A DNA stretch of 64,000 bases. Origin: Bacteroidia bacterium (lineage in GTDB: Bacteria; Bacteroidota; Bacteroidia; Flavobacteriales; Flavobacteriaceae). The stretch is from the NCBI GenBank assembly GCA_030428865.1, contig JAUIEK010000005.1, forward strand, positions 83,657 through 147,656, given 5' to 3'. The notes beneath the pieces were generated by a model. The model did not search any database, was not told where the DNA came from, and was given only the letters and a program-made list of their open reading frames with translations. This document shows positions 1 through 9,875 of the stretch, one piece after another; positions within the stretch are counted from its first letter, which is position 1; each line of letters begins with the position of its first letter. Made by a program: the position numbers and the translations under genes.

Positions 1-283
1 TAATTGCCCTATATTCTGCGATATATTTGGCATCTTTCATTAACCGAAGCCAATAATGCGTCTCTCTAGCTTCTTTGTAAGCAATTGTTAATTTGGCAAA
101 GAAATCCTTTCTACTTTGACCCCCTATAGCCTCCTCAATATTAGCTCCAATAGATGTGCCTGACCGCAATAATTGTTTACTTAGTACATATTCTTTTTCT
201 TGTTCTAAAATTTCTTCATACAGTTCAACAATTTTTATTGCAAACTCATAGCTTTTCTTTTGTATTATATTATCCTTTTTCAC
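1..283 (-). CDS. Four-helix-bundle protein (S23 / 23S rRNA intervening-sequence type), 3' end beyond window
   Basis: Reading the minus strand from a GTG at 283 gives an uninterrupted frame of about 94 codons that leaves the window. It begins MKKDNIIQKKSYEF and contains the family hallmarks RSGTSIGANIEEA (about residues 38-50) and KLTIAYKEARETHYWLRL. This small all-helical family is known from intervening sequences in 23S rRNA genes and from scattered chromosomal sites in Bacteroidota; its function is not established. No in-frame ATG lies upstream, so GTG is the likely start. It sits 25 bases behind trpD in the same direction, inside what is normally a trp biosynthetic operon, and its upstream gap holds short direct repeats. 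It looks like an insertion into the operon. Family assignment is firm; role is unknown. Confidence 0.85.
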   Translation of the reverse strand, partial: MKKDNIIQKKSYEFAIKIVELYEEILEQEKEYVLSKQLLRSGTSIGANIEEAIGGQSRKDFFAKLTIAYKEARETHYWLRLMKDAKYIAEYRAI

Positions 284-296
284 AGCATAAATTTTT

Positions 297-321
297 AATT
301 CGTAATTCTCAATTCGTAATT
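297..321. repeat. Direct repeat AATTCGTAATT x2 at the trpD 3' end
   Basis: The 11-mer AATTCGTAATT occurs at 297-307 and again at 311-321, separated by three bases. On the minus strand the repeat supplies the last codons of trpD (ITN, then TGA) and fills the gap to the four-helix-bundle gene. Short repeats of this kind are often seen in flavobacterial gaps next to such genes; that association is from memory and the mechanism is unknown. Confidence 0.6.
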
Positions 322-1298
322 AGTCTGTCTAAACATCGTTTTGCTTTTCCTTGAAATAAAGAGTCTGTAACTTCTTGCAATGCTTGTTCAAACGATTTGG
401 TTTTATCAACTATTGTAAGTGCAAATGCAGCATTTACCAACACTACATTATTCTGTGAATCTGTTCCTTTTCCTTCTAAGATATTACTAAAAATAGTTGC
501 TGCTTCACTTACAGAATTCCCTCCATAAATTTCGGTTTGCTTAATCTTTTTGTAGCCTAAATCTTCTGGATCTATCAAATCTTCTCCTTTTTTTGTAAAA
601 AAAGAAAAGTTACTAGTTAATGATATTTCATCATAACCATCTATAGCATGTACAATTCCGAAATTAGTAGTTTCATTTTGTAAAATGTAGTTGTACAAAC
701 GTGCTATTTCTCGATTGAATGTTCCTAACATAGCATTCTTTGGAGAGCTCGGATTTACCAATGGGCCTAATATGTTAAAAAACGTTTTTACAGCTAATGC
801 TTTTCTTGTTGGAGCAACTACTTTCATCGCTGGATGAAACTGAGGTGCATGTAAAAAACAAATATTAGTAGTCTCTAATTGTTTTTTTAGAATATTCTCA
901 TCATTCGTAAACTTATATCCAAAAACTTCTAACATATTGGAAGAACCCGATTTAGAGGAAACACTATAATTACCATGTTTTGCTACTTTTTGCCCTGTAC
1001 CTGCAACAACAAAAGACGCTAAAGTCGATATATTAAAAGTGTTTTTACCATCGCCTCCTGTACCAACAATATCAATCGTATTATAATCTGATAAGTCAAT
1101 TTTAATTGCTAATTCTTTTAGTGCATTTCTAAAACCCAACAATTCCTGAACGGTTATTGGACGCATTCTAAAAACAGTCATAAAAGACGATAGATGAGCC
1201 TCATTGTACTTCTCTTGAGCAATATTGATTAAGAGCTGTTTTGCTTCTAATTCAGCTAGCCTCTCTCCTTGATAGAGTTTTTCTAAGACTTCTTTCAT
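309..1298 (-). CDS. trpD: Anthranilate phosphoribosyltransferase TrpD
   Basis: Catalyses the second step of tryptophan synthesis, joining anthranilate to PRPP. The 329-residue protein has the PRPP-binding GTGGD loop at 79-83 and the KHGN segment at 107-110 followed by the Ser/Gly-rich SSKSGSSN, in the normal order for the family; length is normal for a stand-alone TrpD. The start overlaps the trpG stop by four bases (ATGA), indicating translational coupling in trpEGD. The last residues (ITN) come from a short intergenic repeat rather than conserved sequence. The operon should continue with trpC and others beyond the window, past an inserted four-helix-bundle gene. Confidence 0.97.
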   Translation of the reverse strand: MKEVLEKLYQGERLAELEAKQLLINIAQEKYNEAHLSSFMTVFRMRPITVQELLGFRNALKELAIKIDLSDYNTIDIVGTGGDGKNTFNISTLASFVVAGTGQKVAKHGNYSVSSKSGSSNMLEVFGYKFTNDENILKKQLETTNICFLHAPQFHPAMKVVAPTRKALAVKTFFNILGPLVNPSSPKNAMLGTFNREIARLYNYILQNETTNFGIVHAIDGYDEISLTSNFSFFTKKGEDLIDPEDLGYKKIKQTEIYGGNSVSEAATIFSNILEGKGTDSQNNVVLVNAAFALTIVDKTKSFEQALQEVTDSLFQGKAKRCLDRLITN

Positions 1299-1873
1299 TT
1301 TTTATAGGTTTCTATAAAATTAGATACGATTTTTTCTCCTACTTCTGTTAAAATTGATTCTGGATGAAACTGAACAGCACTAATTGGATATTCCTTATGA
1401 CGAATTGCCATTATATTTTCATCTTCATCAACAGAAGTAATTTCTAATTCTTCAGGAAAATTTTCTTTAGATGCAATCCAAGAATGATACCTAGCAGCCA
1501 TAAATTCTTCTGGAATATCTTTAAAAAGAATTGCATCAGATTGTACAACTTTCATTGAAGTTGCTACTCCATGAAAAACCTGATCTAGATTTATAAGTTT
1601 CCCTCCAAATACCTCTGTTATTGCTTGGAGACCTAAACAAACTCCGAAAATAGGTTTGCGGTTTGCATATGTTTTAATAATCTGCTTTAAAATACCGGCT
1701 TCATCTGGAATACCTGGCCCAGGAGAAAGAATTATTAAATCGTAATTTTCTACCGCTTCTACACTAATCTCATCATTTCTATAAACTACAGGAAGGTTTC
1801 CTGTAATTTTCTCAACCATATGAACTAGATTGTAGGTAAACGAGTCGTAATTATCTATAATAAGTATTTTCAT
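1295..1873 (-). CDS. trpG: Anthranilate synthase component II (glutamine amidotransferase) TrpG
   Basis: A class-I glutamine amidotransferase of 192 residues that supplies ammonia to TrpE. The nucleophile Cys79 lies in GVCLGLQ, and the His170/Glu172 pair in QFHPES. The oxyanion-strand motif SPGPGIP is at 50-56. It starts one base after the trpE stop and overlaps trpD by four bases, so the three genes are a tightly coupled operon. Some bacteria share TrpG with folate synthesis (PabA); the trp operon position argues for the tryptophan role, though dual use cannot be excluded. Confidence 0.96.
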   Translation of the reverse strand: MKILIIDNYDSFTYNLVHMVEKITGNLPVVYRNDEISVEAVENYDLIILSPGPGIPDEAGILKQIIKTYANRKPIFGVCLGLQAITEVFGGKLINLDQVFHGVATSMKVVQSDAILFKDIPEEFMAARYHSWIASKENFPEELEITSVDEDENIMAIRHKEYPISAVQFHPESILTEVGEKIVSNFIETYKK

Positions 1874-1874
1874 C

Positions 1875-3266
1875 TTAAATTTTTTCTGCTAAAATCAATG
1901 CTTTTTTTAAAGCGGCTAATTTGTTATTTACTTCTTGTAATTCTTTTTGTTCGTCAGAATGAATTACAATACCAGCTCCTGCTTGATAATACAATGTATT
2001 CTGTTTACTAACAAATGAGCGAATTGCAATAGCTAGATTTACAGAACCATTTAATCCGATAATTCCTACAGCTCCACCATAAAAACTTCGTAACTGATTT
2101 TCATATTTATCTATCAACTGCATTGCTTTATATTTTGGTGCTCCACTTAAAGTTCCTGCAGGAAATGTATCTCCAACTACTTTAATCGCACTTCCTTTTA
2201 CTTGTCCTTGAACTGTAGAAACTAAATGAATTACATGACTAAAAAACTGTACTTCTTTAAAAACTTCTACTTTTACATTGTCTGCATGTTTGCTTAAATC
2301 ATTTCTTGCTAAATCAACCAGCATCACATGTTCTGCTGTTTCTTTTTTATCTTCAGAAAGAATTTTTCCCAATTTTATATCTTCTGACATATTACCTGTT
2401 CTTCTATACGTTCCAGCTATTGGATTGATAATTGCTTTCCCTGAGTCTACTTTAATTTGAGCTTCTGGAGAAGAACCCATCAACTTAAAATTTCCATAAT
2501 CAAAATAAAACAAATAAGGTGATGGATTGATAGATCGTAATGCTCTATACACATTAAATTCATCCCCTTTAAACGCTTGCTGAAACTGACGAGACAATAC
2601 AAGTTGAAAAACATCTCCTCTTTTACAATGTAACTTTGCTGCTTGCACATAGCTAATAAAATCGTCATCCGTACAATTAGAAGTTTCATTTCCTATTACC
2701 TCAAACTCTTGTGTATTAAATGTCTGTGCATTTACAATGGCTTCTATCTCTTGTAGTCGAGAAGATTCCCCGACTTCTAGATTCTCAAGCAAAATCATTT
2801 CATCATTAAAGTGATTAATCGCAATAATGAATCGGTAAAAGCTATATTGCATATGTGGAATTGAAGAATTTGCTTTTGGGTTTTTCAGTTGAATGTTCTC
2901 AAAATACTGAACACTATCATAGGTTGTGTACCCATATAATCCATTAAATGATTGTAGTTCTTCATCACATTCTAATTCAATGCTTTTTGCAAAAAGAGTA
3001 AACAAATCGTAAAAATTCTTATCTACTTTCTCTTCAAAAACTCGTTCTCCTTTTTGATTAATGATAAAAGTAAAATCGTCTACTTTTAATGACACCAAAG
3101 GCTCTACACAGATAAAAGAATAACTCTCTTCCTTACTATGATAATCTGAACTTTCTAGCAACAAAGTATTTGGATATTGATCTCGAAATCTAAGATACAA
3201 ACCAACAGGTGTTACTGTGTCTGACATTCGCTTTTTACTATTTGTTTTAAAGGATAAATGCTGCAT
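1875..3266 (-). CDS. trpE: Anthranilate synthase component I TrpE
   Basis: Converts chorismate plus ammonia (from TrpG) to anthranilate. The 463-residue protein has an N-terminal domain with LLLESSD near residue 36, the LLES-type segment that forms the tryptophan feedback site in this family, and a C-terminal chorismate-binding domain from about residue 200 (GDVFQLVLSRQF, NPSPYLFY, PIAGTYRRTG, AEHVMLVDLARNDL). These separate it from PabB and isochorismate synthases. It is the first structural gene of the operon. The 150 bases upstream hold a Trp-rich leader peptide and a terminator, so expression is probably controlled by transcription attenuation as well as enzyme feedback. Confidence 0.96.
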   Translation of the reverse strand: MQHLSFKTNSKKRMSDTVTPVGLYLRFRDQYPNTLLLESSDYHSKEESYSFICVEPLVSLKVDDFTFIINQKGERVFEEKVDKNFYDLFTLFAKSIELECDEELQSFNGLYGYTTYDSVQYFENIQLKNPKANSSIPHMQYSFYRFIIAINHFNDEMILLENLEVGESSRLQEIEAIVNAQTFNTQEFEVIGNETSNCTDDDFISYVQAAKLHCKRGDVFQLVLSRQFQQAFKGDEFNVYRALRSINPSPYLFYFDYGNFKLMGSSPEAQIKVDSGKAIINPIAGTYRRTGNMSEDIKLGKILSEDKKETAEHVMLVDLARNDLSKHADNVKVEVFKEVQFFSHVIHLVSTVQGQVKGSAIKVVGDTFPAGTLSGAPKYKAMQLIDKYENQLRSFYGGAVGIIGLNGSVNLAIAIRSFVSKQNTLYYQAGAGIVIHSDEQKELQEVNNKLAALKKALILAEKI

Positions 3267-3296
3267 ACAAACTAATTCTTACAATTTTACTAAAAC

Positions 3297-3328
3297 AAAA
3301 AAGGCTTATCATGAGATAAGCCTTTTTT
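3297..3328 (-). terminator. Intrinsic terminator of the trp attenuator
   Basis: Fourteen bases at 3297-3310 pair with 3315-3328 around a four-base loop (core GGCTTATC/GATAAGCC). On the minus strand the 3' arm ends in six Ts and continues GTTTT. It lies between the leader peptide and trpE, where a transcription attenuator should be. The loop sequence (minus strand TCTCAT, 3311-3316) can alternatively pair with GTGAGA from the leader (3355-3360), a plausible antiterminator. Confidence 0.85.
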
Positions 3329-3355
3329 AGTTATTTTGTTGCATAACAAGATGGT

Positions 3356-3376
3356 CTCACTAACGTAAGTTATGAG
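3356..3376 (-). promoter_or_regulatory. Pause-type hairpin overlapping the end of the trp leader peptide
   Basis: On the minus strand CTCATAAC (3369-3376) can pair with GTTA and TGAG (3356-3364) across a four-base loop and one bulged base. The left arm covers codons of the leader peptide just after the three Trp codons, so a ribosome stalled at Trp would block this hairpin and free GTGAGA to pair with the terminator loop. The pairing is visible; the mechanism is inferred from classical attenuators. Confidence 0.6.
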
Positions 3377-3410
3377 TTTTCCACCACCAAGTATGTTGTT
3401 GTCTATTCAT
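3360..3410 (-). CDS. trpL: trp operon leader peptide MNRQQHTWWWKTHNLR
   Basis: A 16-codon frame runs from ATG at 3410 to TAG at 3360. Codons 8-10 are TGG TGG TGG (3381-3389); three consecutive Trp codons in a short peptide upstream of trpE are the defining feature of a trp attenuator. A promoter-like TTTGTTG-N17-TACATTTG ends only six bases upstream of the ATG, so the message may start at or very near the ATG and be almost leaderless. Downstream come a hairpin overlapping the peptide end and an intrinsic terminator before trpE. Ribosome stalling at Trp codons when Trp-tRNA is scarce would favour read-through into trpEGD. No experimental support is visible, but the geometry is complete. Confidence 0.85.
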   Translation of the reverse strand: MNRQQHTWWWKTHNLR

Positions 3411-3416
3411 TCTAGG

Positions 3417-3448
3417 CAAATGTAAAAACAGTTTTTTTATGCAACAAA
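3417..3448 (-). promoter_or_regulatory. trp operon promoter (TTTGTTG-N17-TACATTTG)
   Basis: Minus-strand TACATTTG (3417-3424) matches the Bacteroidota -7 consensus TAnnTTTG. TTTGTTG at 3442-3448 gives a -33 box 17 bases upstream. Transcription should start around 3410-3413. The rest of the 3267-3620 gap, 3449-3620, is AT-rich and must hold the asnB promoter on the other strand, where I see no clear consensus match. Confidence 0.7.
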
Positions 3449-3620
3449 TTTTATGAAATCTTTTTTCTTACAATTAGAAAGTCTAAACTTATTTTTACTT
3501 AAAAGATAGTTACATTTTTATCACAAAAAATATTTTATACTAATATTTTAAAACCAAAAAATAATAAATACTTATTTTTTGTATTCAAAAAAACATTCTT
3601 TGCATTAAAAATAAATTATT

Positions 3621-5285
3621 ATGTGCGGAATTGTATGTGCTTTTGACATTAAAGAATCAGAAGAAAAACTAAGACCACAAGTTTTAGAAATGGCTAAAAA
3701 AATTAGACATAGAGGTCCAGATTGGAGCGGAATTTACAGTAATACAAAAGCTATCCTAGCTCATGAAAGACTTGCTATTGTAGATCCTACCTCTGGGAAA
3801 CAACCTTTATTGAATAAAGAAAAAACATTAGTACTTGCTGCTAATGGTGAAATTTACAATCATCTAGAATTAAAAAGTAAAATTGGAAATTCATATGAAT
3901 TTCAAACTCAATCAGATTGCGAGGTAATTCTTGCGTTGTATCAACAAAAAGGAATTGATTTCTTAGATAATCTTAATGGTATTTTTGCTTTTGCTTTATA
4001 TGACGATATTAAAGACGAGTATTTAATTGCTAGAGATCACATGGGAATTATTCCTTTATATCAAGGATGGGATAAGAATGGAACGTATTATGTTGCTTCA
4101 GAACTTAAAGCTCTTGAAGGGTTTTGTAGTAGAATTGAGATTTTTCCTCCTGGCCATTTACTGTCTAGTAAAGATGGGATTTTGAAAAAATGGTATTATA
4201 GAAATTGGGCAGAATATAAAACGGTTGAAGAAACACAAACTTCCATCGATGAGTTAAGGGCTGCCTTAGAAGCAGCTGTACATAGGCAACTCATGTCTGA
4301 CGTTCCTTATGGCGTGCTTCTATCTGGTGGCTTAGACTCATCAATTATATCTGCTATTGCAAAAAAGTATGCACAAAAAAGAATTGAATCTGGTGATAAA
4401 CAAGAGGCTTGGTGGCCGCAACTTCATTCTTTTTCTGTTGGGTTAAAGGATTCGCCTGACTTAGCTGCTGCAAAAAAAGTATCCGAACATATTGGCTCCG
4501 TTCATCATGAAATCACTTTTACCATTCAAGAAGGTTTAGATGCTATTCGTGATGTAATTTATCACTTAGAAACATATGATATAACAACTGTGAGAGCTTC
4601 AACACCCATGTATTTAATGGCCCGAGTAATCAAATCAATGGGAATAAAAATGGTTTTATCAGGAGAAGGTGCCGATGAGATTTTTGGAGGATATTTGTAT
4701 TTTCACAAAGCTCCAAATGCAAAAGAGTTTCATCAAGAAACCGTAAGAAAGCTAGAAAAGCTACACCAATACGATTGTTTACGTGCAAATAAAAGTCTTG
4801 CTGCTTGGGGAGTTGAAGGAAGAGTTCCCTTTTTGGATAAAGAATTTATGGATGTAGCCATGCGCATAAACCCACAAGACAAAATGATTGAAGGAACGCG
4901 AATGGAAAAATGGGTTTTACGAAAAGCTTTTAAAGATTACTTGCCCGATTCTGTTGTTTGGCGTCAAAAAGAACAATTCTCTGACGGCGTTGGTTACAAC
5001 TGGATTGATAGCTTGAAAGCGTTAGTAGAAAACACTGTATCTAACAAAGAAATGGAAAATGCTGTTTATTGTTTTCCTTTTCAGACACCTAAAACAAAAG
5101 AAGAGTATTATTATAGATCTATTTTTGAAGAACATTTTCCTTCAGAAACTGCAGCCAAAACAGTTCTTTCTGTTCCATCAATAGCGTGTAGTTCTCCAAT
5201 AGCTCTTGAGTGGGATCAAAGTTTTAAGAATGTGAATGAACCCAGCGGAAGAGCAATTAAGGCCGTTCATGAAGATGCCTATTAA
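3621..5285 (+). CDS. asnB: Asparagine synthase B, glutamine-hydrolysing
   Basis: Makes asparagine from aspartate, ATP and glutamine. The protein begins MCGIVCAFD, so Cys2 becomes the N-terminal nucleophile after Met removal, which fixes the start. The class-II glutaminase domain fills roughly the first 200 residues (RHRGPD, ERLAIVD, NGEIYNH). The synthetase domain follows with the PPi loop SGGLDSS near residue 234 and SGEGADEIFGGY further on. Length (554) matches the AsnB family. It is transcribed divergently from the trp operon and followed by a strong hairpin terminator, so it is probably a single-gene unit. Confidence 0.96.
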   Translation: MCGIVCAFDIKESEEKLRPQVLEMAKKIRHRGPDWSGIYSNTKAILAHERLAIVDPTSGKQPLLNKEKTLVLAANGEIYNHLELKSKIGNSYEFQTQSDCEVILALYQQKGIDFLDNLNGIFAFALYDDIKDEYLIARDHMGIIPLYQGWDKNGTYYVASELKALEGFCSRIEIFPPGHLLSSKDGILKKWYYRNWAEYKTVEETQTSIDELRAALEAAVHRQLMSDVPYGVLLSGGLDSSIISAIAKKYAQKRIESGDKQEAWWPQLHSFSVGLKDSPDLAAAKKVSEHIGSVHHEITFTIQEGLDAIRDVIYHLETYDITTVRASTPMYLMARVIKSMGIKMVLSGEGADEIFGGYLYFHKAPNAKEFHQETVRKLEKLHQYDCLRANKSLAAWGVEGRVPFLDKEFMDVAMRINPQDKMIEGTRMEKWVLRKAFKDYLPDSVVWRQKEQFSDGVGYNWIDSLKALVENTVSNKEMENAVYCFPFQTPKTKEEYYYRSIFEEHFPSETAAKTVLSVPSIACSSPIALEWDQSFKNVNEPSGRAIKAVHEDAY

Positions 5286-5301
5286 AAAATGTTTTAGTTT
5301 A

Positions 5302-5326
5302 AAAATCCCGTATTCTACGGGATTTT
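5302..5326 (+). terminator. Intrinsic terminator after asnB
   Basis: An 11-bp perfect stem (5302-5312 with 5316-5326, core AATCCCGTA) with a three-base loop is followed by ATTTTA. It starts 17 bases after the asnB stop. Confidence 0.85.
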
Positions 5327-5377
5327 ATTTTACCTTACACTCTAAGAAACCTTCTAAAAGCTTAACTTGACAGAAAG

Positions 5378-5425
5378 GTGACATGCAAATGACGTGACAA
5401 AAACAAATAGTTCGATTTAGTTTTG
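5378..5425 (+). promoter_or_regulatory. Promoter region of the XRE/CPBP pair with a GTGACA direct repeat
   Basis: TAGTTTTG at 5418-5425 matches TAnnTTTG, 20 bases before the XRE start codon. Upstream, GTGACA occurs at 5378-5383 and 5394-5399, 16 bases apart, a possible operator for the regulator itself. No TTG-type -33 box is evident at the expected distance. Confidence 0.4.
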
Positions 5426-5444
5426 TTGTGTTAAAATTAAAGAA

Positions 5445-6008
5445 ATGAGACAAACAACATTAAGCGAAAATCTAATTTATCAAAGAAAATTAAAAGGTTA
5501 TACTCAGGAAGATCTTTCTGAAAAAACCACCGTAGGAATAAGAACTATCCAACGAATTGAAAAAGGAGAAACTCAACCGCATTTGCAAACTGTCAAATTA
5601 TTAGCTGTTGGTTTGGATATAGAAGTCAATGATTTACTTCCAATAGACAATCCAAACGAAGAGAACATCCAAAGAAAATGGATGTTACTACTTCATGGAA
5701 TTCCTTTTTTAGGACTTATTATTCCGTTTGGAAACATATTATTTCCATTATTTCTATGGATTCATAAAGCTGAAGACAATAAAATTTACAACGACCATGG
5801 AAGAGCTATTGTAAACTTTCAAATCTCTATGACATTGTACCTAATTATTTCTTTCATCTCGTTTTTTATCTTACCAGGATTTAATTTCTTTCTAACAGGA
5901 GGAATTGTTTTGTTCACTATCTTCACTATGTTGAGAAATCTCTCAACAGCTTTGAATCGGGGCACATGTTATTATCCATTATCTATTTCGTTTTTAAAAG
6001 CTAGATAA
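5445..6008 (+). CDS. XRE-family HTH regulator with membrane DUF4870-like domain
   Basis: A 187-residue protein. Residues 1-62 form a Cro/C1-type helix-turn-helix (LIYQRKLKGYTQEDLSEKT, then TIQRIEKGETQPHLQTV). The rest is a membrane domain resembling DUF4870, with three hydrophobic stretches at about 77-100, 125-147 and 148-165. The combination suggests a membrane-anchored DNA-binding protein; the sensed signal is unknown. A CPBP-family protease gene follows 23 bases later in the same direction, so the two probably form one transcript. Architecture is clear, function is not. Confidence 0.8.
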   Translation: MRQTTLSENLIYQRKLKGYTQEDLSEKTTVGIRTIQRIEKGETQPHLQTVKLLAVGLDIEVNDLLPIDNPNEENIQRKWMLLLHGIPFLGLIIPFGNILFPLFLWIHKAEDNKIYNDHGRAIVNFQISMTLYLIISFISFFILPGFNFFLTGGIVLFTIFTMLRNLSTALNRGTCYYPLSISFLKAR

Positions 6009-6031
6009 AACCTCAATTTAATTGGTATCAA

Positions 6032-6736
6032 ATGTTAGGATTATTAGTCATAATAATAATCTCATGGGGATTATTATTTTTTATCGAAAATAAACACATC
6101 AGTGTTTTAGGGATCATCCCTACAAAGAACAGAATCATTCAATTCTTTCTTGGGTTTACTTCCATTTGCTTTCTTGTTCTTGTTAATATTTATATTAAAA
6201 CTATAATTCTTGATATTGAATGGAAAACTAACGAGTTTAGCTACTCAACCTTGTGGAATGCTTTTATCTATCATCTTAAATCTGCTTTAACTGAAGATTT
6301 AGTTTTTAGAGGAGGCGTTCTTTACGTTCTTATTAAAAGAATTGGCACTAATAAAGCCATTTTTTTGTCTGCCATTCTTTTTGGAATTTACCATTGGTTC
6401 TCCTACGGAATAATTAATGAAAGATATATCCTCTTAGCCTACGTTCTTTTAATTACAGGATTTACAGGATATGTCTGGGCGTACTCGTTTTACAAAACAA
6501 AATCAATCCTATTGCCTCTAGGATTTCATTTGGGTTACAACTTTGTTATGAGCTGTTTCTTTGAATCGCAACCTTATGGCGAAATGCTATTTTCAATTGC
6601 CTCAAAAACAGATCTTACGGGTTGGAACGAATTTTACTTTTCACTTTTTAAAGGATTATTTCCATCTTTTGCTACTTTAATTTTGTTAAAGCTTTATCTA
6701 AAATTTAGCACCAAACAAATTTCGAAAACATCGTAA
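6032..6736 (+). CDS. CPBP-family intramembrane metalloprotease
   Basis: A 234-residue multi-pass membrane protein with the three CPBP (Rce1/Abi) motifs in order: EDLVFRGG (the EExxxR motif with Asp in place of the second Glu), FGIYH (FxxxH) and FHLGYN (HxxxN-like). Family members cleave within membranes or act in bacteriocin self-immunity; substrates are mostly unknown. It lies just downstream of a membrane-anchored XRE regulator, which invites the idea that it processes or is regulated by that protein; this is inference. The EE-to-ED change is conservative, so activity is probably kept. Confidence 0.82.
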   Translation: MLGLLVIIIISWGLLFFIENKHISVLGIIPTKNRIIQFFLGFTSICFLVLVNIYIKTIILDIEWKTNEFSYSTLWNAFIYHLKSALTEDLVFRGGVLYVLIKRIGTNKAIFLSAILFGIYHWFSYGIINERYILLAYVLLITGFTGYVWAYSFYKTKSILLPLGFHLGYNFVMSCFFESQPYGEMLFSIASKTDLTGWNEFYFSLFKGLFPSFATLILLKLYLKFSTKQISKTS

Positions 6737-6866
6737 AAACCCTTCTAAGCTATTTTTATCAATTTGAAATTCGCCAATCTCAACAACAATAATCAAAATC
6801 CAATTTAAGGCTGTTTTTAGGCGTTTTAAGAGGTTTTTCATCTTTTGATAATTGTTGATAATTTAA

Positions 6867-8909
<2,043 letters not shown>

Positions 8910-8937
8910 CTAAAGCTTATAATTACTTTAGGTTATA

Positions 8938-9774
8938 ATGTTAGATGACTTAAATAAAATCGATTGGAAAAATCTGCAGCACGCATATGGCTCTGCTGCA
9001 GACATTCCGAATGATTTAAAAGATTTAACAAGCATTGACAAAAGCACACGAAAAAAAGCCATAAACAACTTACAAAAAAATGTCTTTCACCAAGGAACTA
9101 GGTATCAAGCAACTGTATATACTATTCCTTTTTTATATGAATTACTTCAATCTGAGTTTACTAGAGATAAACACGAAATAATTCTATTACTTATTAACCT
9201 AGCTTTTGGATATGAAGAGGAGTATTTGCCTGATGGATTTGTAATTGAGACCTATAAAACAGAACTCAAACAAATTACAGAAAGTGAAAATCCAGACTCA
9301 TACGATTATGTTGATGATTTAAAAATTTTAATCAACTGTTATGAAGCAGTAAAAGATAATATCTTAATAGTTAAGAAATATTTCAAAAGCTCAGATAAAA
9401 AAACTCGCGAAGCTTCTTTATATGCGATTTCATGGTTTCCAGAATATGCTAACGAACTTTTAAATGAAATTATCGATCATCTGAATACAGCAGATGATGA
9501 AATTGAAATAGGTAATACAATTCTTTCGATAGGTTTTGTCTTAAAGCAGTTAAAAAAAACAATAGATCTTTCCTTTATCAGAAATCACTTAAATAACGAC
9601 TCAAAACTAGTAAGAGCCTGTTCTCTAATTGCTTTAGCACAAAATACGCCCGACAAAAAAATTCTACATGATTTAAACACAAAGGTAAAATCAGATAACG
9701 ATTTTAATCACGTTGAAGGCATATTGTTCAATAATGGTCAAATATGTCAATATGCGGGCATGATCTTGCAATAA
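8938..9774 (+). CDS. HEAT-repeat-like hypothetical protein
   Basis: A 278-residue soluble protein without signal peptide, starting MLDDLNKIDWKNLQHAYGSA. The N-terminal block with HAYGSAADIP, HQGTRYQA and TIPFLYELL recurs in a family of uncharacterised HEAT/armadillo-like proteins. Later segments (TREASLYAISWF, SKLVRACSLIALAQNTPDKKI) look like degenerate HEAT repeats. It follows gyrB by 28 bases in the same direction and could be co-transcribed. No enzymatic motif is visible. A protein-binding role is likely, and relatives sometimes accompany toxin/immunity genes, but nothing here supports a specific function. Confidence 0.65.
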   Translation: MLDDLNKIDWKNLQHAYGSAADIPNDLKDLTSIDKSTRKKAINNLQKNVFHQGTRYQATVYTIPFLYELLQSEFTRDKHEIILLLINLAFGYEEEYLPDGFVIETYKTELKQITESENPDSYDYVDDLKILINCYEAVKDNILIVKKYFKSSDKKTREASLYAISWFPEYANELLNEIIDHLNTADDEIEIGNTILSIGFVLKQLKKTIDLSFIRNHLNNDSKLVRACSLIALAQNTPDKKILHDLNTKVKSDNDFNHVEGILFNNGQICQYAGMILQ

Positions 9775-9875
9775 GCAGACTAAATTAGAGGTAAAAGGCA
9801 TTAAGAATTAGAAACATAGCACTTTCCTTCTTCTATTTTTCTTATATTAGCCTATATTAATCAAATACTTACACC

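Noticed and set aside
154..354. 66-residue plus-strand frame at the window start
   Set aside because: Overlaps the antisense of the four-helix-bundle gene and the trpD end; no coding features.
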